Source: Geodermatophilus normandii (GTDB taxonomy: Bacteria; Actinomycetota; Actinomycetes; Mycobacteriales; Geodermatophilaceae). From it: a stretch of DNA of 64,000 bases. Within the stretch, counting starts at the first letter, position 1, and the number at the start of each line of letters is the position of its first letter. The DNA lies in NCBI RefSeq assembly GCF_003182485.1, contig NZ_QGTX01000001.1:1508001-1572000 (forward strand), read 5' to 3'. This document shows, piece by piece, positions 24,069 through 35,129 of this stretch. The position numbers and the translations under genes were made by a program. The notes below the pieces were generated by a model, which saw nothing but the letters and a program-made list of their open reading frames with translations, had not been told where the DNA came from and did not search any database.

Positions 24069-24643
24069 TGCGGCGTGCGGCCCTCGGCCAGCATGCCGAC
24101 CAGCGCGGCGATCCGCCTGGCCCGGGTGGCCGGGTTCGCCGCCGTGTGCACCCGCCAGAGGACGGCGTAGCGGTTGGTGCCGTCGAGCCCCGCGAAGGCC
24201 GCCTGCGCCGCGGGATCGGCGGCCAGCGCGGCGGCGAGGTCGTCGGGCACGGTGATGGTGGCGGGGCCCGCGTAGGCGCGGTCCCAGCGGCCGTCGGCCC
24301 GCGCCGCCTCCACCTGCGCGAGGCCCGCCGGGCGCATCCGGCCGGCGGCGGTGAGCTCCTCGACGATGCCGACGTTCTTGGCCGACCACACGCTGCGCGG
24401 CCGCCGCGGGGTCACCCGGGTGAGCCACCAGGACCCGTCGACGGAGTTGCTGCGGCCGTCGATCCAGCCGAAGCACAGCAGCGACTCGACCATCTCGTCC
24501 CGCGTCAGCGACGGCACGCCGGCGCCCTTCTTGGCCAGCTTCACGTAGCAGCCGGGCGCGGTGGCGTGCTCGGCCTCGAGCCACTCCTCGAAGGCGGCCT
24601 GGTCGGCGAAGGCGAGGACGGGGAGGTCGGCAGGCAGCGTCAC
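24065..24643 (-). CDS. YdeI/OmpD-associated-family protein
   Basis: Protein of 192 residues. The N-terminal domain has the YdeI landmarks: FEEWLEAEHATAPGCYVKLAKKG, SLLCFGWIDGRSN and WWLTRVTPRRPRSVWSAKN. The C-terminal part carries the helical OmdA-like segment with VPDDLAAALAADPAAQAAF and ATRARRIAALVGMLAEGR. E. coli YdeI is linked to stress and antimicrobial-peptide tolerance. In actinobacteria the role is unknown. GTG 24643 has AGGA eight bases upstream. Its end overlaps the NlpC/P60 gene tail to tail by four bases. Confidence 0.85.
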   Translation of the reverse strand: MTLPADLPVLAFADQAAFEEWLEAEHATAPGCYVKLAKKGAGVPSLTRDEMVESLLCFGWIDGRSNSVDGSWWLTRVTPRRPRSVWSAKNVGIVEELTAAGRMRPAGLAQVEAARADGRWDRAYAGPATITVPDDLAAALAADPAAQAAFAGLDGTNRYAVLWRVHTAANPATRARRIAALVGMLAEGRTPH

Positions 24644-24726
24644 GCCGGGGATCCTGGCCGCGCTCCCGCCCGGGCGTCCAGGCCGGGCGCGTGACCAGAC
24701 CCCGCCCGGTGCGCCACCCTGGCGGG

Positions 24727-25041
24727 GTGGACGCCGGAGAGCGGGTGGAGCGGTCGGCCAGCGAGGTCTACGTGGCCGGCCTGGAGCCGCGTCCGGGCGG
24801 GCGGCTGCTGCACTGGGTCCGGGTCGCCGGTGCCTTCGCCGCGGAGCTGGCGCAGGGCCTGGTCCCCGGGCCGACGGTGCACGACGTGGTGGTGCGCCGC
24901 CGCGACGACGGCGCGGAGGTCCTGCGCGTGCCGAGCGAGGACCCCACCGCGCCCGGGCACCTGCTCCGGTCGGTGCGCGACGAGCTCGGGTCGGTGGGCC
25001 CGGAGGAGTTCCGCGCCCGCTGGAGCGTCCGGACCCCCTGA
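24727..25041 (+). CDS. hypothetical protein
   Basis: Unrecognised 104-residue protein, soluble and without cysteines. It contains ASEVYVAGLEPRPGGRLLHWVRVAGAFAAELAQGL and a basic stretch VVRRRDDGAEVLRVPSED, ending in SVGPEEFRARW. GTG 24727 is preferred over GTG 24691 because it starts just before the conserved-looking ERVERSASE segment, but this is a weak choice. It lies divergent from ydeI and 58 bases upstream of the carbonic anhydrase gene. Confidence 0.55.
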   Translation: MDAGERVERSASEVYVAGLEPRPGGRLLHWVRVAGAFAAELAQGLVPGPTVHDVVVRRRDDGAEVLRVPSEDPTAPGHLLRSVRDELGSVGPEEFRARWSVRTP

Positions 25042-25099
25042 GACACACCCCGCGGCGTCCCGCGCGCCGTGCGGGGGTCACCTGTGCTGGGGTGGGGAG

Positions 25100-25678
25100 G
25101 TGGCTGACAACTACATCGCGGAACTGCCCTTCGGTGCCCCGGCCATCCACGACGACGCCTTCGTCGCGCCGACGGCCGTGGTGGTGGGCGCGGTGACCAT
25201 GGGGCCCCGCTCGAGCATCTGGTACGGCGCGGTCGCCCGGGCCGACGGCGAGGTCATCGAGATCGGGCCCGAGTCGAACATCCAGGACGGCTGCACCCTG
25301 CACTCCGATCCCGGCTTCCCTCTCGTCGTCGGTCGCGGGGTGAGCGTGGGGCACCGCGTCGTGCTGCACGGCGCCCGCGTCGACGACGACGTCCTGGTCG
25401 GCATGGGCAGCGTGGTGATGAACGGCGCCCACATCGGGTCGGGCTCGATCGTGGCCGCGGGCGCTGTCGTCACGCAGGGCACGGTCGTGCCGCCGGGATC
25501 ACTCGTGGCCGGCGTCCCGGCGCGGGTGCTCCGGCAGGCCACCGAGGACGACCTCACCCACATCCGGCTCAACGCGGCGAGCTACACCGAGCGGCTGGAC
25601 CAGGCGCGGAAGGTCCGGCCGGTGGTGCGCCGCCCGCTGCCCTCGGCCGGCCACGTCCCCGGAGACGCCGCCGACTGA
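25100..25678 (+). CDS. gamma-class carbonic anhydrase-family protein
   Basis: Left-handed beta-helix protein of 192 residues built from hexapeptide repeats. Key elements: WYGAVARADGEVIEIG (the conserved Arg-Asp of the trimer site), SNIQDGCTLH with the first zinc His, and VSVGHRVVLHG with the other two (H-x4-H). These are the ligands of Cam/CamH-type carbonic anhydrases and of YrdA/PaaY-like relatives. The enzyme interconverts CO2 and bicarbonate or hydrolyses thioesters in the PaaY branch; sequence alone does not separate them. GTG 25100 directly follows a GGTGGGGAG site. Confidence 0.88.
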   Translation: MADNYIAELPFGAPAIHDDAFVAPTAVVVGAVTMGPRSSIWYGAVARADGEVIEIGPESNIQDGCTLHSDPGFPLVVGRGVSVGHRVVLHGARVDDDVLVGMGSVVMNGAHIGSGSIVAAGAVVTQGTVVPPGSLVAGVPARVLRQATEDDLTHIRLNAASYTERLDQARKVRPVVRRPLPSAGHVPGDAAD

Positions 25679-25737
25679 GGAAGACCCGGCCGCCTCCGCC
25701 ACTCGCAGGGTCGCGGCGGGACCCCGGGGCGAGGCCG

Positions 25738-26808
25738 TCACACCGCGCCGGCGAGGCGGGCGACGGCGGTGCGGGCCTCCTCCAGGGACAGCGCCAGCGT
25801 CGCGTCGCCCACCGGCAGCTCCACGCGGACCACGGTGGGGTCGCCGGTGATCCCGGCCTGCGCCCAGGTCCACAGGCCCTCCTCGGCGAGGGCGCGGGCG
25901 GCGGCGCGGAAGGCGTCCGGCGTCGTCGACAGCAGCAGGTGCAGCATCGGCGTCGCCGGCGGATCGGGGACGACGCGCACCCCGGGCAGGTCGCGCAGGG
26001 TGTCGGCGATCTCCCGCGCGCGCTCGAGGTAGGCGGGGAACAGGGGCAGCCGGCGGCGCAGGCAGGTCAGCGCCGAGGCCGCGCCGGGCCACAGGCCGAA
26101 CAGGGTGCCGCCCATGCGCCCGCGCCACTCCCGGACCTCGGCGACGACGTCGGCCGGCCCGGCCACGGCGCACCCGGCCAGCGCCCCGATGCCCTTGTAG
26201 AAGCTGACGTAGACGGTGTCGAAGGGCGCCGCGACGTCGGACGGCGGGAGCTCGTACCCGGCCGCGGCCTCCCACAGCCGGGCGCCGTCGAGGTGCGCGA
26301 CGGTGCCGTGGTCGTGCGCCCACGCGGTCTGCTCCACGACGTCGTCGAAGGGCGGCAGCGGCCCGCCGAGGTCGCGCTGCGGGAGCTCCACCACCAGCGC
26401 CGCCGGCGTCTCGGCCACGTCGTCGAGGTCGGCGCGCAGCAGCATCCGGTGCCGGTCGCCCACCGGGCGCTCGACCAGGCCCTGCAGCCGCGCCAGCGCG
26501 CTGCCCTCGTGCCGGAACAGGTGGCACTCGGGGTGCCCGACCACGGTCCGCCGGCGGCTGCGGCCGGCGTGCACGCGCAGCACCGCCTGCTGGGCCATGG
26601 TGCCGCTGGGCAGGTAGACGGCGGCTGGCTTGTCCAGGACCCGCGCGACCTCCGCCTCCAGCTCGGCGACGACGCCGCCCGCGCCGTAGCGGTCGAGCTC
26701 GGTGTCCGGCGGGATGGTGGCCAGCAGGTCGGCGGCCCGCTGGGGGCCGTGGCCGGTCAGCGCGCGGTCGCAGGCCTGCCGCAGGGCGTCGAGGTCGGGG
26801 TCGCTCAC
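25738..26808 (-). CDS. threonine-aldolase-like PLP lyase
   Basis: PLP fold-type I enzyme of 356 residues related to low-specificity L-threonine aldolase and beta-eliminating lyases. VYLPSGTMAQQAVLRVHAGR holds the phosphate-binding loop, GHPECHLFRHEGSA the stacking His, AHLDGARLWEAAAGY the cofactor Asp and substrate Arg, and VYVSFYKGIGALAG the Schiff-base Lys. It would cleave threonine or a related beta-hydroxy amino acid to glycine plus an aldehyde. It sits 83 bases downstream of metX with a hairpin between, so it is probably a separate transcript end. GTG 26808 lacks a clear ribosome site. Confidence 0.85.
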   Translation of the reverse strand: MSDPDLDALRQACDRALTGHGPQRAADLLATIPPDTELDRYGAGGVVAELEAEVARVLDKPAAVYLPSGTMAQQAVLRVHAGRSRRRTVVGHPECHLFRHEGSALARLQGLVERPVGDRHRMLLRADLDDVAETPAALVVELPQRDLGGPLPPFDDVVEQTAWAHDHGTVAHLDGARLWEAAAGYELPPSDVAAPFDTVYVSFYKGIGALAGCAVAGPADVVAEVREWRGRMGGTLFGLWPGAASALTCLRRRLPLFPAYLERAREIADTLRDLPGVRVVPDPPATPMLHLLLSTTPDAFRAAARALAEEGLWTWAQAGITGDPTVVRVELPVGDATLALSLEEARTAVARLAGAV

Positions 26809-26833
26809 GGGGGCCAGTCTGTCGAGATCCCGT

Positions 26834-26871
26834 GATCTCGCACGCCCGGACCCCCGCAACCGTGCGAGATC
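26834..26871. terminator. 11-bp hairpin between metX and aldolase gene
   Basis: GATCTCGCACG (26834-26844) and CGTGCGAGATC (26861-26871) pair perfectly around a 16-base loop. It lies just past the metX stop on the minus strand and before the aldolase start. It fits a terminator of the met transcript. No U-run is present. Confidence 0.6.
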
Positions 26872-26891
26872 GGCGATCTCGGCGGGGGAAC

Positions 26892-27971
26892 TCACGTGTC
26901 GAGCAGCTCGCGGAGGAGGGCGCCGACGGCGTCGGCCTCGATGAGGAAGCCGTCGTGCCCGTACGGCGAGGACACCACCCGCAGCGGCACGCCGAGCGCG
27001 TCGGCCACCCGCTGCTGCAGCGCCAGCGGGTACAGCCGGTCGGAGTCGACGCCGGCCACCACCGCCCGCGCCGTCACCCGCGCCAGCGCCGCCTCGATCC
27101 CGCCGCGGCCGCGGCCGACGTCCCAGGTGTTCATCGCCTCGGTGAGCAGCACGTAGCTGCCGGCGTCGAAGCGGCGGGCGAGCTTGTCGGCGTGGTGGTC
27201 GAGGTAGGAGGCGACGGCGAACCGGCCGTCGTCCTGCACGGTCGAGCCGAAGCGCTCCTCCAGCTCCAGGGCGCTGCGGTAGGTCAGGTGCGCGATCCGC
27301 CGGGCGATGCCGAGCCCGGCCACCGGGTCGGCGCGGATCGCGGCCTGCTGGGTGGTCTGCGTGCCGATCTGGTCGGCCGTGGCCGCCGCGCCCGAGGCCA
27401 GGAAGAACAGCCCGGCCACCCGGTCGGGCAGCGCCACCGCCCACTCCAGCGCCCGCATGCCGCCCATCGACCCGCCCACGACGGCGGCCCAGCGGCGCAC
27501 GCCGAGGGTGTCGGCCAGCGCCGCCTCGACCAGCACCTGGTCGGCCACGGTCACCTCGGGGAAGCGCGTCCCCCACGGCCGGCCGTCCGGCGCGGTCGAC
27601 GACGGGCCGGTCGTCCCCTGGCAGCCGCCGAGCACGTTGGCGCACACGACGAAGAACCGGTCGGTGTCCAGCGCCGCGCCCGGGCCGACCAGCGACGCCC
27701 ACCAGCCCGGCGTCGGGTGCCCGGGGCCCGCGGGACCGGTGACGTGGCTGTCGCCGGTCAGCGCGTGCTCGACCAGCACCGCGTTGCCGCCGTCCGGGGC
27801 GAGCGTGCCCCAGGTCTCGTAGGCCACCCGGACGCCGGGCAGCACCCCGCCGCGCTCGAGCCGGACCGGTCCGTCCAGGTCGAGGAGGAGCCGGTCCCCG
27901 GCGGGGTCACCGTCGCGCCACCCGCCGGTGCGCGGCGGGGCGGAGGACGGCGCGCCCCCCACCCCGCCCAC
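26892..27971 (-). CDS. metX: homoserine O-acetyltransferase
   Basis: Transfers an acetyl group from acetyl-CoA to homoserine, the first committed step of methionine synthesis by direct sulfhydrylation. It has 359 residues of alpha/beta-hydrolase fold. The nucleophile Ser lies in [15 protein letters not shown], the Asp in [12 protein letters not shown] and the His in [24 protein letters not shown] and [14 protein letters not shown] are signature segments of MetX. GTG 27971 follows the metY stop by one base, so the two genes form one operon under the SAM-IV riboswitch. Confidence 0.93.
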   Translation of the reverse strand: MGGVGGAPSSAPPRTGGWRDGDPAGDRLLLDLDGPVRLERGGVLPGVRVAYETWGTLAPDGGNAVLVEHALTGDSHVTGPAGPGHPTPGWWASLVGPGAALDTDRFFVVCANVLGGCQGTTGPSSTAPDGRPWGTRFPEVTVADQVLVEAALADTLGVRRWAAVVGGSMGGMRALEWAVALPDRVAGLFFLASGAAATADQIGTQTTQQAAIRADPVAGLGIARRIAHLTYRSALELEERFGSTVQDDGRFAVASYLDHHADKLARRFDAGSYVLLTEAMNTWDVGRGRGGIEAALARVTARAVVAGVDSDRLYPLALQQRVADALGVPLRVVSSPYGHDGFLIEADAVGALLRELLDT

Positions 27972-27972
27972 G

Positions 27973-29265
27973 TCAGGCGCCCTTGGCGGCGCGGAAGCCG
28001 GCCTCGAGGTCGGCGAGGATGTCCTCGATCCCCTCGAGCCCGGCGGCCAGGCGCACCAGGCCGGGGGTGACCCCGGTCGTCCGCTGCTCCTCGGGGGTCA
28101 GCTGCGAGTGCGTCGTCGACGCCGGGTGGATGACCAGGCTGCGCACGTCGCCGATGTTGGCCACGTGGCTGTGCAGCTCCAGGGCCTCGACGAAGCGCTT
28201 GCCGGCCTCGACGCCGCCGCGGATCTCGAAGGCGAGGACGGCCCCGGCACCGCGCGGGGCGTAGCGCTGCTGGGCGGCGTGCCACGGCGAGGACGGCAGG
28301 CCGGCGTAGTGCACCGACTCCACCTCGTCGTGCGCCTCGAGGAACTCCGCCACCCGCTGGGCGTTGGCCACGTGCCGCTCCATGCGCAGCGACAGCGTCT
28401 CGATGCCCTGCACGATCAGCCACGCGTTGAACGGGCTGATCGCCGGCCCGAGGTCGCGCAGCAGCTGCACGCGGGCCTTGAGCGCGAACGCCGGCGCTCC
28501 GAGGTCGGCGTAGACGACGCCGTGGTAGGTCGGGTCCGGCGTGGTGAAGCCGGGGAACCTCCCGCCGGTCCAGTCGAAGTTGCCGCCGTCGACGATCAGG
28601 CCGGCGATCGCGGTGCCGTGGCCGCCGAGGTACTTCGTGGCCGAGTGGACGACGACGTCGGCGCCGTGCTCCAGCGGGCGCACGAGGTAGGGCGTGGCGA
28701 TGGTGTTGTCGACGATCAGCGGGACGCCGTTGCGGTGCGCGACCTCCGACACCGCCGAGATGTCGAGGACGTCGCCCTTGGGGTTGCCGATCGACTCGGC
28801 GTAGAAGGCCTTGGTGTTCTCACGGACCAGCGACTGCCAGTTCTCCGGGTCGTCGGGGTCCTCGACGAAGGAGACCTCGACGCCGAGCTTGGGCAGCGAG
28901 TGGTGCAGCAGGTTGTAGGTGCCGCCGTACAGGGAGGCCGAGGCGACGACGTGGCTGCCGGCCTCGGCGACGTTGAGGATCGCCAGGGTCTCGGCGGCCT
29001 GGCCGCTGGCCACGGCCAGCGCCGCGACGCCGCCCTCGAGCGAGGCCACGCGCTGCTCGAGCGCGTCCTGCGTCGGGTTCATGATCCGCGTGTAGATGTT
29101 GCCCAGCTCGGCCAGCGCGAACAGGTCGGCGGCGTGCTGGGTGTCGCGGAACTGGTAGCTGGTGGTGGCGTAGATCGGCAGGGCACGGGCCCCGGTGGTC
29201 GGGTCGGGGCTGGTCCCGGCGTGGATCTGCCGGGTCTCGAAGCTCCAGCTCTGCGGGTCGGTCAC
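27973..29265 (-). CDS. metY: O-acetylhomoserine sulfhydrylase
   Basis: PLP enzyme that makes homocysteine from O-acetylhomoserine and sulfide. It has 430 residues, the usual length. [34 protein letters not shown], the cofactor region [34 protein letters not shown] (Schiff-base Lys in SATKYL) and [14 protein letters not shown] near the end are all present. GTG 29265 follows GAGAGGAGA. It is the first gene behind a SAM-IV riboswitch, followed immediately by metX. Confidence 0.94.
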   Translation of the reverse strand: MTDPQSWSFETRQIHAGTSPDPTTGARALPIYATTSYQFRDTQHAADLFALAELGNIYTRIMNPTQDALEQRVASLEGGVAALAVASGQAAETLAILNVAEAGSHVVASASLYGGTYNLLHHSLPKLGVEVSFVEDPDDPENWQSLVRENTKAFYAESIGNPKGDVLDISAVSEVAHRNGVPLIVDNTIATPYLVRPLEHGADVVVHSATKYLGGHGTAIAGLIVDGGNFDWTGGRFPGFTTPDPTYHGVVYADLGAPAFALKARVQLLRDLGPAISPFNAWLIVQGIETLSLRMERHVANAQRVAEFLEAHDEVESVHYAGLPSSPWHAAQQRYAPRGAGAVLAFEIRGGVEAGKRFVEALELHSHVANIGDVRSLVIHPASTTHSQLTPEEQRTTGVTPGLVRLAAGLEGIEDILADLEAGFRAAKGA

Positions 29266-29345
29266 GGCGCCGTCTCCTCTCGCTCGCGGAGACCCCGCGG
29301 CGCACGGAGGGCTCCGTCTTGCCGTGCGGCGGGCGCCACGCGGCC

Positions 29346-29426
29346 GGCTCTTCCCCTGGGAGCACCTCGGACGGAGAGAGGTTGCCGGGCAGCCAGCCAG
29401 GTACTTGACGCTGCCTCTCGTGAGCC
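29346..29426 (-). promoter_or_regulatory. SAM-IV riboswitch upstream of metY-metX
   Basis: Read on the minus strand from 29426, the leader shows P1 GGCTC (29426-29422) pairing with GAGCC (29350-29346). Next comes GAGAGG pairing with CCTCTC, then GGCAGC pairing with GCTGCC. The core GTCAAGTACCTGGC and CCCGGCAACC matches my memory of the actinobacterial SAM-IV class. Downstream, GCACGG and CCGTGC can form an expression-platform hairpin covering about 29295-29330, before the metY ribosome site. A -10-like TAGGGT lies at 29439-29434. Binding of S-adenosylmethionine should switch off both genes. Confidence 0.85.
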
Positions 29427-29502
29427 TGCGCAGACCCTAGCGGAGCGGTCCCCCGAGGTCGGGCGGGGGGCGGGTACGCCGGAGGGGCTCTCCCGGCCGG
29501 GC

Positions 29503-29895
29503 TCAGCCCTCCCCCGGGCCGCCGGAGGACGGCCGCGCACCGGTCGGGCGCCGGGCCCGGGGCAGGCCCGCCACCACCAGCTCGTAGGAGTTGCGCACCA
29601 GCTCGTCGACGAGCTCCCGCGTCACCGCGCCCCCGGCACGGATGCTCGACCAGTGCCGCTTGTCCAGGTAGCGGCCGGGGACGACCTCGGCGTACCGCTG
29701 CTGCAGCGCCGTGCCGTGCTCGGGCTCGCACTTCAGCGTCACGACCGCCTCGCCGGGCGCCTCGGTCACGAGCAGGAACACCTTGCCGACGACCTTGAAC
29801 ACCTCGTACTCCGGCCCGAACGGGTGCTCGTGCGTCACCGCCGGGAGCCCGGCGGCGGTCCGCATCGCCAGCTCGAGCAGCTCCGCGCCGTCCAC
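29503..29895 (-). CDS. MmcQ/YjbR-family protein
   Basis: Protein of 130 residues with the CyaY-like double-wing fold of the MmcQ/YjbR family. Typical segments are MRTAAGLPAVTHEHPFGPEYEVFKVVGKVFLLV, VVTLKCEPE, VPGRYLDKRHWSSIRAGG and LVDELVRNSYELVVAGLP. Family members are DNA-binding-like or of unknown function. GTG 29895 is preferred, with a GAGG site about ten bases upstream; it lies 23 bases after the carboxylase alpha gene, so it is probably the third gene of that operon. Confidence 0.85.
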   Translation of the reverse strand: MDGAELLELAMRTAAGLPAVTHEHPFGPEYEVFKVVGKVFLLVTEAPGEAVVTLKCEPEHGTALQQRYAEVVPGRYLDKRHWSSIRAGGAVTRELVDELVRNSYELVVAGLPRARRPTGARPSSGGPGEG

Positions 29896-29918
29896 CGGCT
29901 CGCCCTCGTCCGCCGTGC

Positions 29919-31892
29919 TCAGGCGGGGGTGAGCCGGGCGAGCACCTGGTCGAGCGCCACCTGGGCGCCCGCGGTGACCAGCAGCTCGACGACGCCGTCG
30001 ACCGGGGCGCGCAGCGTGTGCTCCATCTTCATCGCCTCGACGACGACGACCGGGTCGCCCGCGCTCACCGCCTGCCCCGCGGTCGCCGGGACCGCGATCA
30101 CGGTGCCGGGCATCGGGCTGGTCAGCTCGGGGGCGTGCGCGCCGGCCGCGTCGGGGCGCAGCACCACCCGGCGGGCCCGCCGCAGCGGCCAGTCCGCGCC
30201 CTCGGCGTGCACGAACAGCGTCTCGCCGTCGTCGGCCACCGGGCAGCGGGAGCGGACGCCGGCGCGCACGAGCACGACGCCGCCGTCCTCGGCCGCGCAG
30301 GTCAGCGGGCCGGCGTCGGCGCCGTCGAGGGTGGCGTGCGCGGCCGCGGGGGTGCCGGTCAGCGTGACCGTCCGCGGCTGCCCGCCGCCCTCCAGCCGGA
30401 CGACGAACGGTGCGGGCCCGGACCCGGCGCGGAAGCCGGTGGGCGCGCTCCACGGGTCGGCCGGGTCGGCGGCGGACCACGCGGCCAGCCACACGGACGC
30501 GGCGGCGGCCAGCAGCGCGCTGTCGGGCACCGGCGGTGGCGCCCAGCCGGCGGCGAAGCGGTCGAGCAGCGCGGTGTCCAGCTGCCCTGCCCGCACCTCG
30601 GGCTCGGCGAGCAGGGCGCGGACGAAGCCGACGTTCGTGGTCACGCCGAGCACCGCGGTCCCGGCCAGCGCGCGGTCCAGCGCGGCCAGCGCGGTGGCGC
30701 GGTCGGGGCCCGCGGCCACCACCTTGGCCAGCATCGGGTCGTAGTCCGAGCCGACGAGGGTGCCCGCCGCGATGCCGCTGTCCACCCGGGCGCCGGCGGG
30801 CTCGGTCAGCGCCAGCACCCGCCCGCCGGTGGGCAGGAAGCCGCGGCCGGGGTCCTCGGCGTAGACGCGCGCCTCGACCGCCCAGCCGGTCAGGGCGACG
30901 TCGTCCTGCGCGAAGGCGAGGGGCTCCCCGGCCGCCACCCGGAGCTGCTGCTCGACCAGGTCCAGGCCGGTCACGACCTCGGTGACCGGGTGCTCGACCT
31001 GCAGCCGGGTGTTCATCTCCATGAAGAAGAACTCGTCGGGCCGGTCGGCCGACACGATGAACTCCACGGTGCCGGCGCCGGTGTAGCCGACGCTGCGGGC
31101 GGTGGCGCAGGCCGCGGCGCCGATCCGCGCGCGGGTGACGGCGTCCAGCAGCGGGGACGGCGCCTCCTCGACCACCTTCTGGTGCCGCCGCTGCAGGCTG
31201 CACTCGCGCTCGCCGAGGTGGACGACGGCGCCGTGCGTGTCGGCGAGCACCTGCACCTCGACGTGCCGCGGCCGCTGCACGAACCGCTCGAGGAACAGCG
31301 TGTCGTCGCCGAACGCGGCGCGGGCCTCCCGGCGGGCGCCGGCGAGGACCGCGGGCAGGTCGGTGGCGTCCTCCACCACGTGCATGCCCTTGCCGCCGCC
31401 GCCGGCCGAGGGCTTGACCAGCACGGGGAAGCCGATGCCGGGAGCGGCGGCGACCAGGTCGTCGTCGGTCAGGCCGGGCTCGGCGATGCCCGGGACGACG
31501 GGCACGCCCGAGGCGACGACCGTCTTCTTCGCGGTGATCTTGTCGCCCATGACCCGGATCGCCTCGGCCGGCGGGCCGACGAAGACGACGCCGGCGTCGG
31601 CCAGCGCGGCGGCCAGCGCCGGGTTCTCCGAGAGGAAGCCGTAGCCGGGGTGCACGGCCTGCGCGCCGGTGGCCCGGCACGCCTCGACCACGCGCTCCAC
31701 CGACAGGTAGCTCTCCGCGGCCGCGGCCGGCCCGAGCCGGTAGGCGACGTCGGCGGCGCGGACGTGCGGCGCGCCGGCGTCGGCGTCGCTGTACACGGCG
31801 ACCGACCGGATGCCGAGGCGGCGCAGGGTGCGGATCACCCGGACGGCGATCTCGCCCCGGTTGGCGACGAGGACGGTGTCGAAGATGCTCAT
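29919..31892 (-). CDS. acyl-CoA carboxylase alpha subunit (biotin carboxylase + BCCP)
   Basis: Biotin-carrying subunit of 657 residues. The N-terminal biotin carboxylase has [21 protein letters not shown], the ATP-grasp loop [35 protein letters not shown] and [13 protein letters not shown]. The C-terminal carrier domain has the biotinyl Lys in EAMKMEH. The length and pairing with a 526-residue beta subunit match actinobacterial AccA1/AccD1, which carboxylates 3-methylcrotonyl-CoA in leucine breakdown. Propionyl- or geranyl-CoA cannot be excluded. ATG 31892 gives the canonical [14 protein letters not shown] start. Confidence 0.9.
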   Translation of the reverse strand: MSIFDTVLVANRGEIAVRVIRTLRRLGIRSVAVYSDADAGAPHVRAADVAYRLGPAAAAESYLSVERVVEACRATGAQAVHPGYGFLSENPALAAALADAGVVFVGPPAEAIRVMGDKITAKKTVVASGVPVVPGIAEPGLTDDDLVAAAPGIGFPVLVKPSAGGGGKGMHVVEDATDLPAVLAGARREARAAFGDDTLFLERFVQRPRHVEVQVLADTHGAVVHLGERECSLQRRHQKVVEEAPSPLLDAVTRARIGAAACATARSVGYTGAGTVEFIVSADRPDEFFFMEMNTRLQVEHPVTEVVTGLDLVEQQLRVAAGEPLAFAQDDVALTGWAVEARVYAEDPGRGFLPTGGRVLALTEPAGARVDSGIAAGTLVGSDYDPMLAKVVAAGPDRATALAALDRALAGTAVLGVTTNVGFVRALLAEPEVRAGQLDTALLDRFAAGWAPPPVPDSALLAAAASVWLAAWSAADPADPWSAPTGFRAGSGPAPFVVRLEGGGQPRTVTLTGTPAAAHATLDGADAGPLTCAAEDGGVVLVRAGVRSRCPVADDGETLFVHAEGADWPLRRARRVVLRPDAAGAHAPELTSPMPGTVIAVPATAGQAVSAGDPVVVVEAMKMEHTLRAPVDGVVELLVTAGAQVALDQVLARLTPA

Positions 31893-31965
31893 CGCTCGAC
31901 TCCGCACTCGTTCCGTTCCCCAGTGGCCAGCGGTGCGTGCAGGTGCGTCGTCCTCGGCATCGGGC

Positions 31966-33546
<1,581 letters not shown>

Positions 33547-33577
33547 GTGTGCCTCCTGTGTGGGGATCCCGCCCCGG

Positions 33578-33607
33578 ACGTTAACCGTGGTTCACATCGG
33601 CTGTCCA
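33578..33607 (-). promoter_or_regulatory. promoter and operator of the acyl-CoA carboxylase operon
   Basis: On the minus strand TGGACA (33607-33602, one mismatch to TTGACA) and TAACGT (33583-33578) are 18 bases apart. The near-palindrome TTAACCGTGGTTCA (33581-33594, one arm mismatch) overlaps the -10, a classic repressor position for TetR- or MerR-type regulators of branched-chain amino acid breakdown. No regulator gene is adjacent. Confidence 0.65.
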
Positions 33608-33614
33608 CGCGCGG

Positions 33615-34145
33615 TCAGCCCGGAGGGGTGCCGCCCGTCGGCGCGGGGACGTCGCTCGTCGACGGCGCCTCGTCGGTCGTCGGCCCGGTGTCCCCCGGCG
33701 TGGACTCCCCCGGCGTGGTCTCGCCGGGCTCGGTCTGCGCGGGCTCGGTCGTCCGCGAGCCGGTCGGGGGCGTCGGTGCGGTCGTGGTGGTCGGCAGCGT
33801 CGTCGTCGGCTCGGACGTCTGCGCCGGCGTCGTCTCCTCCGGAGTCGTCTCCGCCGTCGTCGGCACCGGCTCGGTGGTCGTCGGCGGCTCGGTCGTCGCC
33901 GGCGCGGGGGCGGGCGTGCTCACCTGCGTGGTCCCGCCGGCCGGGTCGACGGCCGGGTCGGGCGGGCGCACGTAGAGGTAGAGCACGCCGAGGCCGACGA
34001 AGAGCACCGCCAGGACCAGCGTGGACGTCCGCGCCCGGCCGACGTGCCCGGGAGTGCGCCGGAAGAGGGTGGACAGGCCGAAGCGCCCGCGGGCGGCGGG
34101 GTCACCGCCCGGGGGCTCGGTGCGCGGGGCGCCCGGGACGGTCAC
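33615..34145 (-). CDS. membrane-anchored threonine/proline-rich protein
   Basis: Unrecognised 176-residue protein. A short basic cytoplasmic N-terminus (about 1-40) is followed by one transmembrane helix (STLVLAVLFVGLGVLYLYV, about 41-60). The remaining 115 residues are almost only Thr, Pro, Glu, Ser and Ala (TTEPPTTTEP, ETTPAQTSEPTTT), an extended extracytoplasmic stalk. It may be O-mannosylated, as such regions often are in actinobacteria; this is inference. Its GTG overlaps the mscS stop by GTGA, so it is coupled to the channel gene. Confidence 0.7.
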   Translation of the reverse strand: MTVPGAPRTEPPGGDPAARGRFGLSTLFRRTPGHVGRARTSTLVLAVLFVGLGVLYLYVRPPDPAVDPAGGTTQVSTPAPAPATTEPPTTTEPVPTTAETTPEETTPAQTSEPTTTLPTTTTAPTPPTGSRTTEPAQTEPGETTPGESTPGDTGPTTDEAPSTSDVPAPTGGTPPG

Positions 34146-35038
34146 TGCTGCGCCCCCTGCCGGGTGGGCGCCGGTGCGGGCGCCGGGGCGGGCTCTGGAC
34201 CGGGGGTGAGGTTGAGGCCGGCGCGGGCGAAGGCGAGCACGATGCGCGCGCGCAGGTCGCGGCCGACCTCGAACTGCCGGCCGGGCAGCGTCCGGGCCAC
34301 GACGCGGACGTTCACCTGGTCGAGGTCGATGCTCTCGACGCCCATCACGCTGGGCTCGTCGAGCAGCAGGCGGCGCAGGTCGTCGTCGGCGAAGGCCTGC
34401 CGGCCCACCTCGCGGAGGATCCCGTTCACGCGGGTGACGTCGGCCGACGTCGGCACCGGCACGTCGACGACGGCGCGCGCCCAGTCGCGCGAGAGGTTGA
34501 CGACCTTGACGATCTGCCCGTTCGGCACGGTGACCACCTCACCGTCGGCGGAGCGCAGCCGGGTGATCCGCAAGGTCACGTCCTCGACGGTCCCCTCCGC
34601 CGGGTCCCCGCCGCCGACCACGGCGATCGAGACGACGTCGCCGAAGCCGTACTGCCGCTCGGTGATGAGGAAGAACCCGGCCAGCACGTCGCCGACGATG
34701 CGCTGCGCGCCGAAGCCGAGCCCGACACCGAGCACGGTGGCCGGCGCGACCAGGCCGGTGACCGGGACGCCGAGGCGGTCGAGCACGTAGAACACCGCCA
34801 CCGCGTAGACCAGCACGATCAGCGCCCACCGGAGCACCTGGGTCAGCGAGTGCCGGTGCTTGGCGGCCTCCGAGCGCACCAGCACGTCACCGCCGGTGGA
34901 GCGCGCGTCGATGCGGCTGGTGATGCGGTCGCCGGCCCAGCTGATGAACCGCGCGAGCAGCACCGAGCCGAGGACGATCAGCACGATCTCCAGGCCGCGG
35001 CCGGCGAGCCAGTCGAGCAGGGCGGTCAGTGGCGCCAT
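34142..35038 (-). CDS. MscS-family mechanosensitive channel
   Basis: Small-conductance mechanosensitive channel of 298 residues that releases solutes on osmotic downshock. Three transmembrane helices lie in residues about 10-130. The pore helix segment VLGVGLGFGAQRIVGDVLAGFFLITERQYGFGDVV is the family signature, followed by the beta domain (VEDVTLRITRLRSADGEVVTVPNGQI) and the alpha/beta C-domain. The tail is alanine/proline-rich (PEPAPAPAPAP). ATG 35038 is chosen, with GGGAGGA about eleven bases upstream, over GTG 35080. It is translationally coupled to the Thr/Pro-rich anchor protein. Confidence 0.9.
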   Translation of the reverse strand: MAPLTALLDWLAGRGLEIVLIVLGSVLLARFISWAGDRITSRIDARSTGGDVLVRSEAAKHRHSLTQVLRWALIVLVYAVAVFYVLDRLGVPVTGLVAPATVLGVGLGFGAQRIVGDVLAGFFLITERQYGFGDVVSIAVVGGGDPAEGTVEDVTLRITRLRSADGEVVTVPNGQIVKVVNLSRDWARAVVDVPVPTSADVTRVNGILREVGRQAFADDDLRRLLLDEPSVMGVESIDLDQVNVRVVARTLPGRQFEVGRDLRARIVLAFARAGLNLTPGPEPAPAPAPAPTRQGAQQ

Positions 35039-35089
35039 GGCGGCTGCGGTCCTCCCGGTGTCCTCGTCCCCGCCGTCCACCCTGGTCCG

Positions 35090-35119
35090 GAGCGGCAGAA
35101 ACGGCCATTCCTGCCGCTC
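35090..35119 (-). terminator. 9-bp hairpin after thioesterase gene
   Basis: GAGCGGCAG (35090-35098) and CTGCCGCTC (35111-35119) pair perfectly around a 12-base loop, eleven bases beyond the thioesterase stop and before the mscS start on the same strand. It probably separates the two transcripts. Confidence 0.55.
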
Positions 35120-35129
35120 GGGGCGCGGG

